Assembly (NCBI RefSeq): GCF_020382885.2
Contig: NC_058497.1
Span: forward strand, 19,584,330-19,648,329
Source of the DNA: Scatophagus argus
Lineage: Eukaryota > Chordata > Actinopteri > Scatophagidae
DNA: 64,000 nt
Reading direction: 5' to 3'
The notes under the pieces are model-generated. The model was not told the DNA's origin and made no database searches. It was given only the letters and a program-made list of their open reading frames with translations. The position numbers and the translations under genes were made by a program. Positions 47,462 through 62,501 of the stretch are shown here, piece after piece. How positions within the stretch are numbered: position 1 is the stretch's first letter; every line of letters begins with the position of its first letter.

Positions 47462-50400
47462 GCCTGCTGCTCCTCCCTCCTCTGCCCTGTACTGACTTGG
47501 CTGTCTACCTCTCACTGTAGGCTGTCCTCAGTTCTTTTCACTCAGGGCCTTCACATTGCAGGAAATGTTTGTTATTAATTCAAGCAGGGGTAAAATTCTT
47601 GATTAAAGACAGGGAGAAAGGAAATTCTCATTTCAAGTCGAGGCCAAACTTTATTTTAACTGGGCTTTGAAAGAAGGTGAAAACTGTCATGAAGTTCTCT
47701 GGTGGTTTTTAACATAAATAGACTGAAAAGCTGCAACTTGCCTTTATTATATCTTGGAGCATGTTGATTCATTGTGTTACTTCCCTATGCGAGATGTCTG
47801 ACGGTTATAGACTGCTTAATGGAGTAGAAAATGTCATTCTTAAGGTGTTGTGGTTCTTAAAGGCAGACAGGCCAGGAGGTCAGAACACTTTTTCCGAATG
47901 CCATCGAGGACATCCACTGCTGTTTGTCTTGAGGGACCCTTGAATAGCACGTTCTCACCGAGTGGACGTCTGCTTGTCGTGCATGGACGGCTGTCCAGCT
48001 GTCTGGCTGTGTCAGCTTGCTGGCACTGCCTTACATGGACTTGTTCAGCAGGAGTGAGAGAGTTCCATGTAAATCAATTTAAGCCTTGGCCAACGTGATG
48101 TGAAAACCCCGACTTGACCAAAGGGGGAGGAACAAGTGGGGATGTTGCCAGAGCTGTTCCTGCAGGAGTCGGGAGGGGGGGCGGGATCACATCGCAGTCA
48201 GAGAAAGGCCTCTTGTTTCAGGTCCTCCTGCTCGGCGGTTCTGCTCTGTAGCCGGCCCCCAGAGGCAGGACACCCGCTCGCTCGGCTCACCGCCAGGGGC
48301 AAAAGGTGCAAGGGGCTTCAGAGAGGGGCTAAGGATGCCTTTCATCAATATGTCACTGATCTGCTGAAGACCGCAGTTCACCCAGCCCGTCATAGCTCCT
48401 TGCCCTGTGACAGTAGAAATGACTTGAAAAGAGCCTGAGCTGTTTTATTTGCAGGTGGTAATTCTCTCCTTTTGATCTGTCAGTGTCGCACTTTGGTTTT
48501 GTGGGCCTGTGTGGTTTGATGTTTCCTCTTTTTGTTGTGTTCACTCACACCATGTGGACTAATAACGTCAACCGAACGAGACAATTTTGAGACTTCTGTG
48601 ATGTGGGCCATCTGTAATTGAGAGAGCTGCCATGGATTTAGGTAAAGGAAGCTGTGTGTTGGTGCAATACCTGCAATAAGACAGTAATTTTACTTAAATT
48701 ACATACTATGACATCTTTATTATACTATATAAGCCTACAGGAAGTGGTTCCGGCATTTGTCAGGCATTTATTTGATTATGATTTGTATCCCTGAATTTTG
48801 CGCTTCAGGTACATTTTTGTGGGTTTATTTTTGGTTTTTTTTAATGGCTGTTTGGATGTTTGCAATGTTTCGTTTTGTGTCAGCTCAACACCGGTTGTGA
48901 ATACAGATGAACTAACAAGAAGGCAGGCAGTATATAAAATGATGTAGCATTATAATTTCTGTGTGTCTGTAAATGCACCATGACTTTTCTTTTGCCACTG
49001 TTTATGCATTCCAGTTCACACCGCTGGGATTGTGTTCCCATAGATTTTAAGTTTTGGTAAGCCGACCTTGTTGAGACTGTTACCTTGACTCTGCCTGGAA
49101 GTGTGCATGCCTGGCTGCAGTGCTAGAGTTTAATGTGACTCCATTGTCTTGCAGCTGTGAGGCCTTGTTGCTGTGCGCCATGTTTGACAAGAGCTTATGT
49201 AAAGAATGTGGGCAGACACCTGCTCGACCGAAGCCGCTCAGGGCCAGAGGGCATGGAAATTGTGTGTGTTTGTGAGGGCTCAGGATACTTGGCAGTGCCA
49301 ACTGTTACATCTCACATCACTGAGCTTGTGTTACTGTTTCCTTTCACTTCCCATTGTGTCCTCTTTACTGGGAGATCTGTAATATTATGAGAAGCGACAA
49401 TAGAGATCTCATCAGAGGTGATGTTCAGAGGCTTAAGTTACCCAAGTGAGAGTTTAGGGAACAGTCGCACTGTGTGTGCTTGTAAAAACCCATTCCCTCT
49501 TGCAACTCAATCTGTTTCTACTTCCGTTATCTACCCGTTGAAAGACAACGCACAAAAGCTGTAAGGCTGCGACCTCCGTCTGCGGCTCACAAACCGCTGA
49601 AACGATACTCTGGGACTGACTTCTCCTCTTTGTCCCTGTGCTCTCCAGCTGGACCGCTCCTGGACCCTGTGGTTTTCAGTCAGGACTTTCCAAAGCAGAG
49701 TGACGTTAAACATAATAGACATGGCTAATGTGCTCACCGCGGTGTCTGCAGTAGCCCTCGATGAGAACAACAGATGATTCATCCGCATGCGTGCATTACC
49801 CCAAAACCAGTCCAATTGTCACATACTTACCAGTCAAATCATTCAAAGTTCGGAATGGAATCTCTTCAATAATTTTGCATTTTGCTGATGACGGGAAAGC
49901 AGTTTAGATCAACCTTCTTTCCATGAGCAGATGGTTATTATTTCAATTCATAAATCCATAATCATCTGCTGTGTCCCTCTCTCTCTTCTTCTTTTTTTTT
50001 TATTACCACTGTTGTCGTTTCCGGTAGGTTTGTTCCTCCTTTTCTCTGAGCTGAGAACACTTCATGAACCGGTTGCTGTGCCGGGACCCTCCCCCCACTC
50101 AATCTTCCGTTCTCTAATTGCCCCACACTGCAGCTCAGCCGCCCTTTCCAACATAATAACAGCACAGCCGCCCCAGGGGCATCCTGCCATTCAGAGCTGT
50201 CTTTCGTCTTCCTTTTGTTATCTCCCCTAGATTGAATGTTGACTCTTTGTGATTGCCCAGTTTCCCCCACATCATCACCACTGATCATGTTACTGAAGCT
50301 AAATGAAAAAAGGCACAATGATGGATACGTACCTTGGACTGACGACGTCAGTCACTGCAAAGTCTCATCTTTATCTCTGACACTCAGTGAAACCTATCAC

Positions 50401-52891
50401 CTTCAGGATATCTGCTCTATCAGTGAGTGGCAGTGCTGATTTGATGGAAATTTATTCATAGTATGAAAATTTCTGGTGTGAAGGTTCCCCTTGGACGATA
50501 ACCCTTTCCCTTCCATGTGACCACCACCACCCTGCTCTGAGGATGGCAGCACTGTTGTGTATGCAAACTGTGACCATGCCACCCCCCCCTTGTTTTCATC
50601 CAAGTGTAAGTGCTCCTGCAGCTCCTGCTCCTGTCTGAAAAGAAGCTTGTTGTACAAAGGGACCCAGTGTCAGCATGCAGCATAGCACACTGCCACCGGT
50701 CCTGCTGTCATGCCTGCAGTTTAGTTGTTGCTTGTGGTAAAGGGATTTTTATTTACCAATTGAAAAGTACACAGGACAAAGTCAGGAAAAAGGCTGTTTT
50801 ATGCAATGTTTCGTTTAGCTAGTCTAACAAGTCTGAGCTTGACCACCCAATAAAAAATATGATAGGATTTAATTAAAAAAAAAGCTGTTCTGGAGGAATA
50901 TAAACATCAAATTTGGAGCAAAAATTGCTGGAAGTAATGGCTAAAATCGAAATAGTTCATCAAAAGTAATAAGTGGTTGTGATAGTTAGATAAAAGTACT
51001 AGACGAACACTTTTAGTTAGCATAAAAGGATGAAATAATCAGGTAAAAGCAATGGGTAAACAACTGAAACAGCCGACCTGCCACTCTTAGTTTAGCTGAA
51101 ATGTGTTACTCTCGCGTTATGTTAGTGGATCATTCTAATATTTTTCTGTTGAGAAACAGGACAGGTGTTCTGCTACTGCTGTGCAGTTATGTGAGGGTGG
51201 GACCAGTAGTTGTGTTTTTCTGAAGATGGAGAGGAAAGAGAGAATGGTAGTCATTCCCTCAGGCTAAGAGAGCACTGTATGTGGATGGAGAAAATGCTCC
51301 TCTCTGCTCCTATGAGCTTTGTGTGCATCCAGACGCTGCGTAGCAGAGCAGCAATCAGCCCACATCTTCCAGGAGCTAAGATGGACTGTAAGGTGCAGGG
51401 ACTGTGTAGTGTATCTCACTGTAATTATGTTTTAAATATTGTTAGTCTCGATTTGCAAGACAACTGTATGTGATTTTTTTTTTTTTTTCTATAAATATCT
51501 ATCATGATATACAGCCTATCCTAGCTTTGCAAAAACAAGAATTGGAAGAAGAATAAATTTATGAAATATTGGCAGTATATGTGCATAGTACTTTCAACAG
51601 TGACATCCTGTGACAACCTGTCAGCATGTATATGCACTCACACACCCGCGTTACTCAGCAGCGGACACTCTGGAGATGTTCAGTGGGAGCACCAGAGGAA
51701 ACCAAACAATATTAAAATCCAGAAATAGCGCTTTGTCACAGTCTTTGACAGCTGAAAGAAGCTTGAACTTGAGCAACCCCGTCTCCACTGGGAGATCAGG
51801 CCAAGTCTTCTTTTTCATTTTAACTTTCATGCCTCTTTTTTTACTGTTTTGAAGAAGTTCATGGACATGGAAAAAAATGTGGTTGTTCAAGACCTCACAT
51901 ATTTCAGATTAGTTGGTTCTAACTGCTGGTTGATCCTCAGTGTGCTCCAACACAGGCCATCGTTACAGTGAGCTGTTAATCTCCTACAGGATAATGAGCC
52001 TGCTGAGGATGTATCGTATGTCTGATAAGGTCAGATGCCACCGCAGACAGCTTGCCAGAAGAATCTTTTACATAATATGGAATCAGCATGGTAGCAAGTT
52101 AAGAATTGTAACAGTATGCTGACAGAAATAAGAATTATTAAGTAAGCATCTTCAAATCTAGTTTTTGTTGGAGCTCAGGAAGTTAAGGAAACTCAAGCAG
52201 TGTGTTGCTAATTTAAATGCTGTCCTTGCTAAGCTGGCATACCGCGTTGAGGAAACGTGGAGGAAAACTGAGGGGAGTCTGGCTGAAGCAGACCTCATGG
52301 CCTGTAGTTTGCTCATTATTTTTTGTAATAACCAGCAAGTCACTTGGATTCATTTCCAGGCACACCCAGCTCCTGCTCCTTGCACACAGGCAATCTTGAA
52401 ATTGGATAATTGAGTGCGTTTATGTTTTGATTATTTATCTGAACACGCCAAATCATCTGCAGCCAGGTTCACCGAGTTTACTCCGCCGGTGTTATTTGAA
52501 ACCACTGCATCGACACACTCCCTACATAATTGTACATTTTATCTGCTTGGACAAATGGATATGTTGATATTCCCAGTTGGTATCTCTCATGCACAATCCA
52601 AGTCTCATGACTCTTTAGAATACATTTGTGAGCTATTACTCAAGGTCACTGTTGGGCCAGTTAATGTGGAAAACAAATGATGGTGCTGCGGTGTTGCCTA
52701 TAAATTGATTCATATCGTTGTATCAGTTACATTACACTGACAGCATGAAGCTGGACTTATTTCTCAGCTGGCTGCAAAATATTCACTGTCACTGAAAGCT
52801 TGTGGCTGCAGGAGCTGGTGAGTACAGGAAGGTCACTCTTACATGGGATACACATATGTACAGAGTCTTACCTGCTTTTGCCAGTTACTGC

Positions 52892-52892
52892 G

Positions 52893-52914
<22 letters not shown>
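52892..52914. repeat. (TA)n microsatellite followed by a T tract
   Basis: About 11 TA units followed by about a dozen T. Confidence 0.9.
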
Positions 52915-52923
<9 letters not shown>

Positions 52924-54673
52924 TTTATGTGACTATGGCACATTTTAACTTATATTAGTGATCCTGGAGTGAAATTATTGCTCATACGTCTACATGTCCG
53001 TAAGAGTATCTTTGTTTATACTACTTCACCGATGGCTATTGGCTATTGAATCCAGCACTCGCTCTCCTTTTTTGCTCTGTCTTGGTCTCCACTGACTCCT
53101 TTACCTTTATTTTATGGCAGCTGCACAGAATGTAGTGAGTGCTGAAGTCCAGCTTGTTTGTTCACTTCGGCTGCAAGTAAAGTAAACAAATACAGAACTT
53201 GACCTTGCTTCTTGGAAACACATGGAGTCTGTATAACATACAAGAGCAACAGGCCAGATGATGCACTGATGGTAACCCGTATGGAGGTATTGGCAAGGTT
53301 ACTGGCTGAGAAATTACAAGGAAAACTGATGAAGCCAGGACAGGAAGAAACTTGTGTCAAAGGGGGCGCTGAGCTGAGTGAACGGGATTTTCACTGAACA
53401 TCCCCTGAGGAAAGAGGTAGCCTGCCTTCTGTGGCTGTACCCGTGCATTTCTTCAGCTGTCACATCCCATTTTCAAATCGACTACATTATGTCTCTGTTC
53501 AATAAAAACCCCACCGCATGCGTTCCACACATATTCCAGCTCATGTAGTTGTTCCAAGGAATGTGTTTGTCAGAGAAGCCTCACACAAATCATCACACAC
53601 TTTCAATGGTAGAGAGATTGGACCTCCTGCTGAGGCTGCGCTGTGGCTTAGCTCTGCCTCTGTGTTGGAGGCTAATCGTTGTTTTGATTAGTCTTTTTTT
53701 ACCCAATCTGTTTGCATGGAGCACCGATCCCACGGCCACGTTGAATGAAAGGGTTTATCAGCTTAAGCCTGTTGTAAGGAGCACAAGAGGTCTCATCTTT
53801 TCTCTGAGGAACGAGAGCAGCCCTCCGACACAAGTATCCAGGCAATTAGAGATGCCGGGGCCTCAAAGAGAGATTACTGGCACACAGAGTGGTGGCCGGC
53901 TTCTTTCTCATCCCGCATGTTGTTCACTCTTTTTTTTTTTTTGAGTTTTGAGACAAATCATGATTGGTGCTGTGGAGAAGGCTGAATGCAGTCATGGGGC
54001 TCTTATCTGGGGAGGTTTCAGTGGATGCAACATCAAATTATACATTTCAAAACTATTTCTTATTAAAGTTTTCTCCTAGTGATGGCAACTGTCAGTCTTA
54101 CAAATGTAATAGCAGCAGCAGCAGTTGCAGTAGTATGGTTTAATTTTTTTAAATTTTTTTTTTTTTGGGGCACATAACCTTTGCCTTTATTCATGGCACA
54201 TAACCTTTTGTTATAATGTGAGCATAACGTAATGTGAAGATTTAGTTGCTTAACTTCCATCGTACTCAGTTTTGATTTGGCTCATTATAGTAGAAACATA
54301 ACATCAAGGTAGGATTGTAACACAGTAAAGCACACTGTAACCAATCCCAGAGAGCCCCAGGGTGGCAGCCAGCCAACTTCAGTGCTATGCATGAAAGTAA
54401 TAAGACTGCTTATGTTACCTATCTGTGTTTGTTTAAGACCCTTCTGGACTCACTTATTTGCCCCCTTTACCGGATTGCCACTGTGGCAACTGGATTGGGT
54501 CTGACTGGGTCCATCCACCATGGAAAAATGTTACATAAGGATTTGATTCCACAGATGCAGCAAGCCCTGACAATATTTAAATTGGTTGCAAATCAGCATT
54601 TGAGGTCTGAGTCTTGTCCAGCAATTTCACTGAAGCAAAATAAAAATCTTTAGTTCTAATTTTGAGTTTACAC

Positions 54674-54705
54674 ATCACTTTTGATGATCGAAAATCAAAA
54701 GTGAT
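54674..54705. repeat. Perfect 12-bp inverted repeat (hairpin)
   Basis: ATCACTTTTGAT at 54674-54685 and ATCAAAAGTGAT at 54694-54705, with an 8-nt loop, in nxn intron 1. Confidence 0.9.
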
Positions 54706-57700
54706 CAATCATTCCATTGTGACTGGCTTCCTTTCTGTAAAATACCAGGTCAAGACATAGAAGAAAGATGCTATTAACAAACACATCCTTCATTGTTCAC
54801 CTAAAGGTTTAAGTTCACCACACAGTTCCCTGAAGATGGTCATAAATATACATTGCCACATACAGTGTTTTTAGTTATCCTGGACATGAACAGGATTCGA
54901 GGCTCATGTGTTTTATGGTTTCTTTCTCTGGAGGAAATGAACTCGCAGAAGCTTAAAGTGAGACCATTCCTGCTGATGTGACTTGTAGCCGGTGAGGTGT
55001 TAAATTGAGTCGGGAGACTGTGCGAGCGTAGGGAGTGGATAAACACAGACGAAATACTTAACCCTCCCTGTGCTCCGCTGCTCGCCAGTATGTCACTCGC
55101 CACCTGCTCATTTGACAGCGCTGCTGGTTTTGGAAGCAGCAGGTGTGCTCTTAAAGTCCAATGGTGGCAGGTTCTGCTCTGACAACCTCGGTCAGTGTTG
55201 TGGTCAGAAAGCCTGCTTTTTTTCTTTTTTCTAAAGGTGAAATATAGACTACTATGGTAGGATCATGGAGTGCCTTTAGTGAAGCGGCATCAATAGCTAA
55301 CTGTTCGAGCGCACACAAGCCCCCACAGAAACTTACAAAGCTGATGAACTGAAGCAGAAAAAGAACCCAGATGAAGGTTTCATGTGAGGAATGTCGGTGT
55401 TTCTGCCAAGTCCTATACCTATTCCCCTCCCCTCTTTTCATCTATCATATAATTATGGTGTGCAGCAAGTGCCAGAGGTATGCACTGTGTTTTTAAAAGA
55501 AAGAAGGGGGTAGTAAACCGAAAGAGAAATATTCCTGAAAATGAAGATATGACTTTAGGTTTTTCTGGTCCAAAACAAATCCAGATTCCGTGGTCATTCT
55601 CGGACATTGTGTGGAGCTGCAATTTCGCACACGTAGCTCACAACAGGAGATACTCTGCTCACTGTGAATTTTCCTGACAATGATCTTCTCCTCCGACATT
55701 ACATGGACGTCATACCTGGGCTGACTGGTCTCCGACATCTGCATTTACACATACTGCTCCTCCGGATGATGTCTAGATGAGTTCAGGGTTCTGCTGCATG
55801 CGTGAAAGCGACTGAAACACAGTTCTGATCTTCTTCCTTTTAATAGCAAAGAGTGGCCGATTGTAGTTGAAAGCCCGACATGTGGAATCGTTTATTCTCC
55901 TATCGCCGTGTGGCTGAACCTCCTGAGACACAAAGGCATCTTCGTCGCTTCCCCTCAACGCTTTGTTGCTCCAGGTGTTTGCTGTCTGAGCAGTTGGGAT
56001 GAACTGCAGATAGAAACCCTGTCCAAAGATATGTTTAAAAAGGAAAGAAATCTGCAGGAAAAATATTATCCATAAGTTGCTGCAAGGCTGTCAGAATTCT
56101 CACCGGTGCTTTATGAAACTGCTTTTACCTCAGTTGGAATTCTTTAAGCTTGAGAAACGACGGGAGTGTGAGGAATCCCCTTAAGTTTGTTTTGATGAGA
56201 GGGAAAAAAAATCTGGGTAGGTATGCTGCCAGTGGGGTGGAGATATGTTCATAACGTATACTGCAATTACCCTCTAATTACTAGCATCAGAGCATGATCA
56301 CAAAAAATCATAGCAGCAGTTTACATCATTCGTGCTAACAGGCTATTATTTGTGGCCTTTTTCAAGCTACAGTCATTCCCATGAGGCAGAACTGAAGGAT
56401 TTGACAGTTTGAAGTGCAGAACAATGTATAATGCTTTGGGAATAAAGGTGGAGCTGAAGGGAAGTGTAACTGGCTGTACATTCTCTTGCTTTCTAGGCCT
56501 CCTTTAACATGTTCATCCTTTATCCAATCTTCAGAAAGTGAAAGCAGAGCCAAGTTAAATATCTGGCGTGGCTTCAAAGCTCCGAGCTTTTCCACAGAAA
56601 GCAGAGCGGTTTATGGAAGTTTGTGGATAGAGATAACAGATTGCATGTCTTTTGTGGCCGGCTAGTTGCCAGTTTTGAGAAATGGGTGTACCGCACACTG
56701 CCCTGAAATATTAGGTAATAATACACTGGGGTTTCTCAAGTGTGACCATGTTGAACTTGAGTCTGCTGGCATCAGAGCAATGCCTTGAATCTTTTGTGAA
56801 TGGAGCAAGAGGTGTGCTGCTGAAAGGCTGCACTAAATATGGAAAGTCCTTTTGTCTGAAATAGAACAACACGGATATCTCTGTGAAACACGCTAGTTCT
56901 TGCAGGTGTGTCCTGCTGTTTGGTCTGATTTTCTGCTGCAGTTCAATAGGTTTCAGCTCCATTATTTCTTGCTGTAAAGCCTCCTGTTGAGGACGATCCA
57001 TTTCTGCTCTTCCTTCACCTGCTCGGCCTCCCGTCCTTCAGTTTTTTCGGTGTCGAAAGCCAAACCTGCCTGTTTTTCCGTTAATTAGGCTGCCTTTTCT
57101 TCCTTGATGATACATGTTGTATGGCATCGCCCACAGGATTTCACGATAAGCCACAAGAGTCAGAGGCAACCCTGCAGGCTTTTAACCTTTTTTTTCCTTT
57201 TTTCCTGAAAGACAACAATGAAAAGAGGGGAGGAAATGGTGCATTTTCAATGATCTGCACCATCTTTGATCTTCAAATTGCAGCCATTACGTGTCATAAT
57301 ATTCCATGTAAAATTCCTCAGATTACCATGCCTTTGATGTTTCTCAGACTCAGCTTTGATATCGACATGCTGTGATTATGACTCTAACTTCTGATTTTGC
57401 AGCATTTGTGCCGCACAATAAGACTTACAACTGCTGCTCATTATGCAAACATGCAGATAACTCTTCTTTATCTGAATGGCAGAAATCTGAATCTGCTGTA
57501 GTCAAATCCTTTTTATATACAGTCAGAGGGAAATATGCTGGTGGTTTGGAGGTTAAGGGGCACAGGCGACTTTTAAAACTGTTTGAGTATACTTGGCACC
57601 AAGTTAATCGACTGAGAGACAAGAAAAGAGGGCGAAGCTTCAACTGTGATCCTGGGCCTGGTTTTGTGTTTGCCAGTAGTGAAGTGTGAGCAGCTGTAGG

Positions 57701-59119
57701 AGGCTGCCAGCAAGAGGACTGAAATAATTACTGCAGTATGCTAGCTTAGTCAACACCATACAACTGCAGCTGCTTCCTTTGCTGCTGAAAGAATTTCAAA
57801 GGATGTTATGTAGTTTCATGGTGTTGATTTTTTTTTTTTTTTTTTTTTCTTCCCCCAGCAAGTGTTGCCGTAACTACCTAGAAGGGATTTGTTGGACTGT
57901 GATGCCATTTTGGAAAGTAAATCCAGGTTAAATTTTAATGGTCAGAGGCTGTGATGAGTGGGAGCTGACTCTCAAGTGTGGACAGGACGATTCTGTAGAG
58001 AGAGGGGCTTGGACAAACATTTGTGTGCTCACACCATTTTGCTGTCTTGTTTTTAAATAGACTCCACCCCTGAAACAGCGCTGTCCTCTTCCCACCAACA
58101 CAAAAGAAAGCAGGACGAGCAAACTGGGTCAGGTTTCCTCCTCCCGTTGACACCCTCATCGGTGGTCCTTAAGGCTTCGGTTGTTTCTTTTTTCTGTGAG
58201 GCGTAGAGATGGCTGCAGCTCCCAAAGCTGCATTAAGATTATCATCAATCCTTAAATATTGCTGTAAAATCTTTTAAAAATATCTTACCCATAAATCCTC
58301 GAGCCTTATTAAGTAGCTATAAAATTTTGCTGGGAAAACATCCTCAGTTAATGTGTTTCATCAGGCACATGTTGATGTATGTGAGGTCCTCTTTTTCCAC
58401 CTGAGCCCACTTCAAACCACAGAAACAGACAAACATCTTCCCTCTGAAACACTGAAAAGCTTCATAATTTTCAGAGAAAATGCGTGTTTATGTAGAACCC
58501 CGTCGCTCGTTGCGGGAAGCTATTTTTCATTGCCTCCAGGACCTTCAGTTTTCTGGGCCTTTAATGTGTAATAACAGCAGAATTGGATCTTCTTTTGTCA
58601 CAAATTTGTAGTGCTTTAATACCAGCACATATTCGTCGTTCATGGCCCCAGCTCAAGGTCTTTTTGATAATTGCATTTACAGACATGGTGGGTTTTGCCT
58701 CCCAGCAACATCCTCCTGCCCAGCCATTTCCCAGATGAGCAGCACTCTGTCATCTCAGCCTGCCAAACCCAGCCACTGCAAAATGGAAACACTCCAACAG
58801 GCAATCGCTTTGGTTAAAATTATGCTAAACCCGCAGTTCACTCAAATGCTGCATTGCTCCCATGATATGTGTATTTTTATGCTCAACACATTTTGTGCAT
58901 TGCCCATCTTCATAAATTCTCCTGTGCACAGATGGGGATGTGAATATTAAGGTAATTTCAGCCATTATGTATCCTGTATCTCACAGCTTCCTGTTATTCA
59001 TCTGAAAGGCCAGAGTTTTGAGTTCATTTCCAGAGTGTGTGCTACTCTTCCTGCACACTTTCTCAGGCTCTAACAATAGCCCCCTCGTTGCTGGCCCCTT
59101 GTAATCCTCTTTAACCCCT

Positions 59120-59144
59120 CCACCACCACCACCACCACCACCAC
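59120..59144. repeat. (CCA)n trinucleotide repeat
   Basis: About 8 CCA units in nxn intron 1. Confidence 0.9.
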
Positions 59145-62100
59145 AACCAGCACCATCACCCCCCTCCAACTTTTTCCTCTGTCCAACTTTTCTGCAACAA
59201 GCTCCCTCAATAGACCAGGCACCCCACTGTGTTGTCAGCATCAACTAATCATGAGAGATGCAGCAAATATAAATGTGTGGAAATACTGCAAAGCTGTATA
59301 TATAGGAGTTAAATACTTGATTCATTTTAGATCTTATGCTGAAACTTGTGATGAAACATGTGAACACTGATCACTAGAGGATGCTGAATTCTAGATATAA
59401 GTTTGATTTCCCAGCTGCATGTCGGAGAGCGGGTTCCACTTTTTTGCTCACATTATTGTTTTGTTTGTGTACCTTGATGTCAGTTGGCACTTTCGACAGG
59501 TGATCAAGACCATACCTGTAGCTTCACTCCATCCTAGTGTTTTTTTTCTTTCTTGTTTTTTTGTGCATTTTTTATGTCTCGCAGCAACAACAAGATGGAC
59601 ATCACTGCAGGGTCTACTTCAGGGTGCAGTGTGTTTGTCATGCATTGTTTATTATCTGCTTTGATATCCCTCACTGTTCAACGTTGAATCTTGACACAGA
59701 TACCGCAGAGACCAAAAGACTGCCGAGAGGAAGAGGGAGGGAAAAAGGAAAACAATGAGTTGAAATGCTTTGTTGTTTCCCCTTTCAGGAAATATTTTGT
59801 CACATTCCTTCTTTGTTGCCTTTAGAGTCTGTTTTTTGTGCAAGTACTCAGCATTTTTGTTTTTGTACAGTATATACTCCATCTTTATTTCCATGACTCA
59901 GACAGAGACACTCACTCACATGGACATTTATTGGAAGTACAGAATCACTTAAGATTAAACATCTCAGTCTTGTCAGGCTTGTCATCATACAGGTCCGAGG
60001 ATCTTTTTGTCCTTCAAGATGAGTAGATCTCTCCTCCGCTTGTAGTCTGATTTTCATTTTATTTTTGAAGAGGCTCTTTCAGCCTGATTAAAAATGGTCA
60101 GTTATTCAACCATTTATCCCTACATGCTTCCAATGGCCTTTTTTTCTCTTCAGTAGAGCGGCAAGGGATGGGTGGTAATTGTAGATGAAGGCCGGGAACT
60201 GGATGGCGGGGGAGGGGACTGACACATCTCGGGCTTTGGCAGTCGGCTGCACCTGCACCGCTGATGTGCTGCTCGTGGTGGGAACTTAGACTGCTGCTTA
60301 CGAGGTCAACCCTCCTTGCAGCTTCTCTGGCGGTTTGCCCCGTGCCAACCATATAAAGGGCTGCTCTTTCCATTTCGGCCCTCGCTGAGTGATTCCTGCC
60401 CTCTGCCCTCGGGCCGCCACAAGCATCGTTGTCACTCAAGTTGAGTGAAAGCGAGTGCTGAAGAAGGACCTGAAAGGCAGTGACACTCTTGAAATCCACT
60501 TCAAACAAACAATTACAGCATACATGGCGCTAATAGGCCTTTATGGGTATACTTCGGCCGCCCTGCTGTTCAGATGGTAGTAATTGTTATTTGCATCTGC
60601 AGGTTCTTGGCAATACGATCCATATCACAATACAGAAGTTACAATTCAGTGTACTGTGAGCGTGGCTTGTTTCCCAGATCTGTGTCTGTTTTTTGTTGAG
60701 TTTGTTAAGTTGTACTGGAAGAGTTAAATGGCTGAAGATTACAATACTTCTGTTAAGCTGGGGTTCAACACAAAATGTTTGAGATTCAAATCACGGTATC
60801 GTATCGATACTGTCTTAGACCTCTAATTGTGAGCTGTGTTCAGGGTGCTGCAAATGAGAGCCACTTGGGTGTTTCAGGTGATGAAGAACTGGTTTCTGTC
60901 TGTGAACATGTGTAGATGTGTGTGTTTAGATTTAATGAAGGAATGTGAAGCCTGTGCCTCCTGAGTAGTGAAGCGGTGCCTCATCAGCTCCCACAATGCT
61001 GCTCAATATATGCAAAGCCGTCTCTTGATGGGGCTTGTTAAGCATCAATACTATACTCCTGCTCCAGAGATTTATTTCAATATGGTTCATTACCATTGAT
61101 AAAGTCCCCGCTCTCTCACTCCCTTTGTGACTTCAGTGCCCTTAGAGGGGCCACATTTTCCAGCTGCATGGGTGGATAACTTCCCAATTTTTCCTTCCAA
61201 CTGCATAGTCCAGCTTTGTCACAATTACCATCCATCTGTAAACATCTGTGGGTTCTGTCTTCTGTCTGTATTACAACACTGTAGATTCAGCAGAAAACAA
61301 TTTTAATGTAAAATTAAGGTGATTAGCATTAAGATATGTCAGTGCTTTTATTATGCATGTTACCGTGCAGTGTTTTCATTCATATAAAAAATAGAGAATT
61401 GATGATTTAAGCATAGCATCATAGGGAAACAGAGAAAACAGTATCTGTTCGTTGTTTTCCAATGATTTTTCAAGTGTCTTTTTTTCCTAGCAGGCAGACA
61501 CCTTTAGCCTGAGATGTCATTAGTACAGTGAAAGGGATCTTTGACCAGGATATTTGTGTTACTTTTCACTCCTGTAAAGCCCGGCTCTGTGCTGCTCATC
61601 ATGGTCTAATGGCACACAACACTGCCGCAATTAAGCAGATGTTTGGAATTACTCAAATAAACCTCCTGGTGCTTTTTTTCCCCTGATGTTCATTTTTCCC
61701 AGAGAAAGGAGACATAGACATCTTGTTCTATAGAGTGTTTTTTAGGTTCTCCCTATTAGAAAAATAGGGTGTGATTTTTAAACTGATCTATGCCTGCAGT
61801 GCTTCTTTCTTTTTCCAAGTGGCTGTGCTAAGAGGTTCATGTGGGACATAATGTTCTACAAACACACAAAGGGGACCAAGTTTAAATGTAAAGATATATA
61901 TAACATTAAGCGTGTGTGTTCCTAAAACAACGTTTCAGCTGCTCCTGTTTTGCCTTGACTTGGAGTGTAAAGTCTGTGGACAAATTACCACAGCTCCGTA
62001 GGATGGATCCAGCTGTAGAGGATACATGTTCCCGTAACAGATTCAACTCTGATTGCAATTTGACTGACACAGGAAATCATCTTCAGACTGCAGATCTCTG

Positions 62101-62460
62101 TTGCTAAGGGTACCGGACTGGCGGGCTGGTAACGGCCAAGTGGACCCTGAGCAATCTGGGGCAGTTACTTCAATTAATGATTAGGATCTAAAGAAGGGAG
62201 TGCCAGTGAGATGTGAATTCATTACAGGGTTGAAGCACGAGATGAGCTGGAGTTATAGAGACATAAGAAAAAACTGACAGAGTGTGAAAGGCACAGAGTC
62301 ATTGCAAGCCAAGTGCTCATGTTTGGAGGAGCAATTAATGGTTATTGGATTTTTGTAGACCATTATCGAATGGACTGTGGAACAAAATCAATTATGAAAT
62401 CAGAATTGCATCATGTCTCTTCATAATCCATGATAATTCCATGTAGTCAGGGTGTGTGGG

Positions 62461-62465
62461 TTTTT

Positions 62466-62482
<17 letters not shown>
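62461..62482. repeat. T22 homopolymer
   Basis: A run of 22 T in nxn intron 1; similar T tracts occur at 57828-57848, 51474-51488 and 34129-34147. Confidence 0.95.

Positions 62483-62501
<19 letters not shown>

Noticed and set aside
47219..47515. Glycine-rich minus-strand ORF
   Set aside because: Produced by the (CTC)n microsatellite at 47426-47461.
53549..53944. 131-codon plus-strand ORF with a hydrophobic stretch
   Set aside because: Ends in poly-Phe from a T tract, with no family resemblance; most likely chance.
60098..60508. 136-codon minus-strand ORF in nxn intron 1
   Set aside because: Locally GC-richer sequence, but no domain or splice partners recognised and no similarity that I know.
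62372..62400. Leu-Trp-Asn-Lys codons resembling the start of nxn exon 2
   Set aside because: Similarity stops after four residues, there is no acceptor at the right place, and the downstream residues do not match nucleoredoxin.
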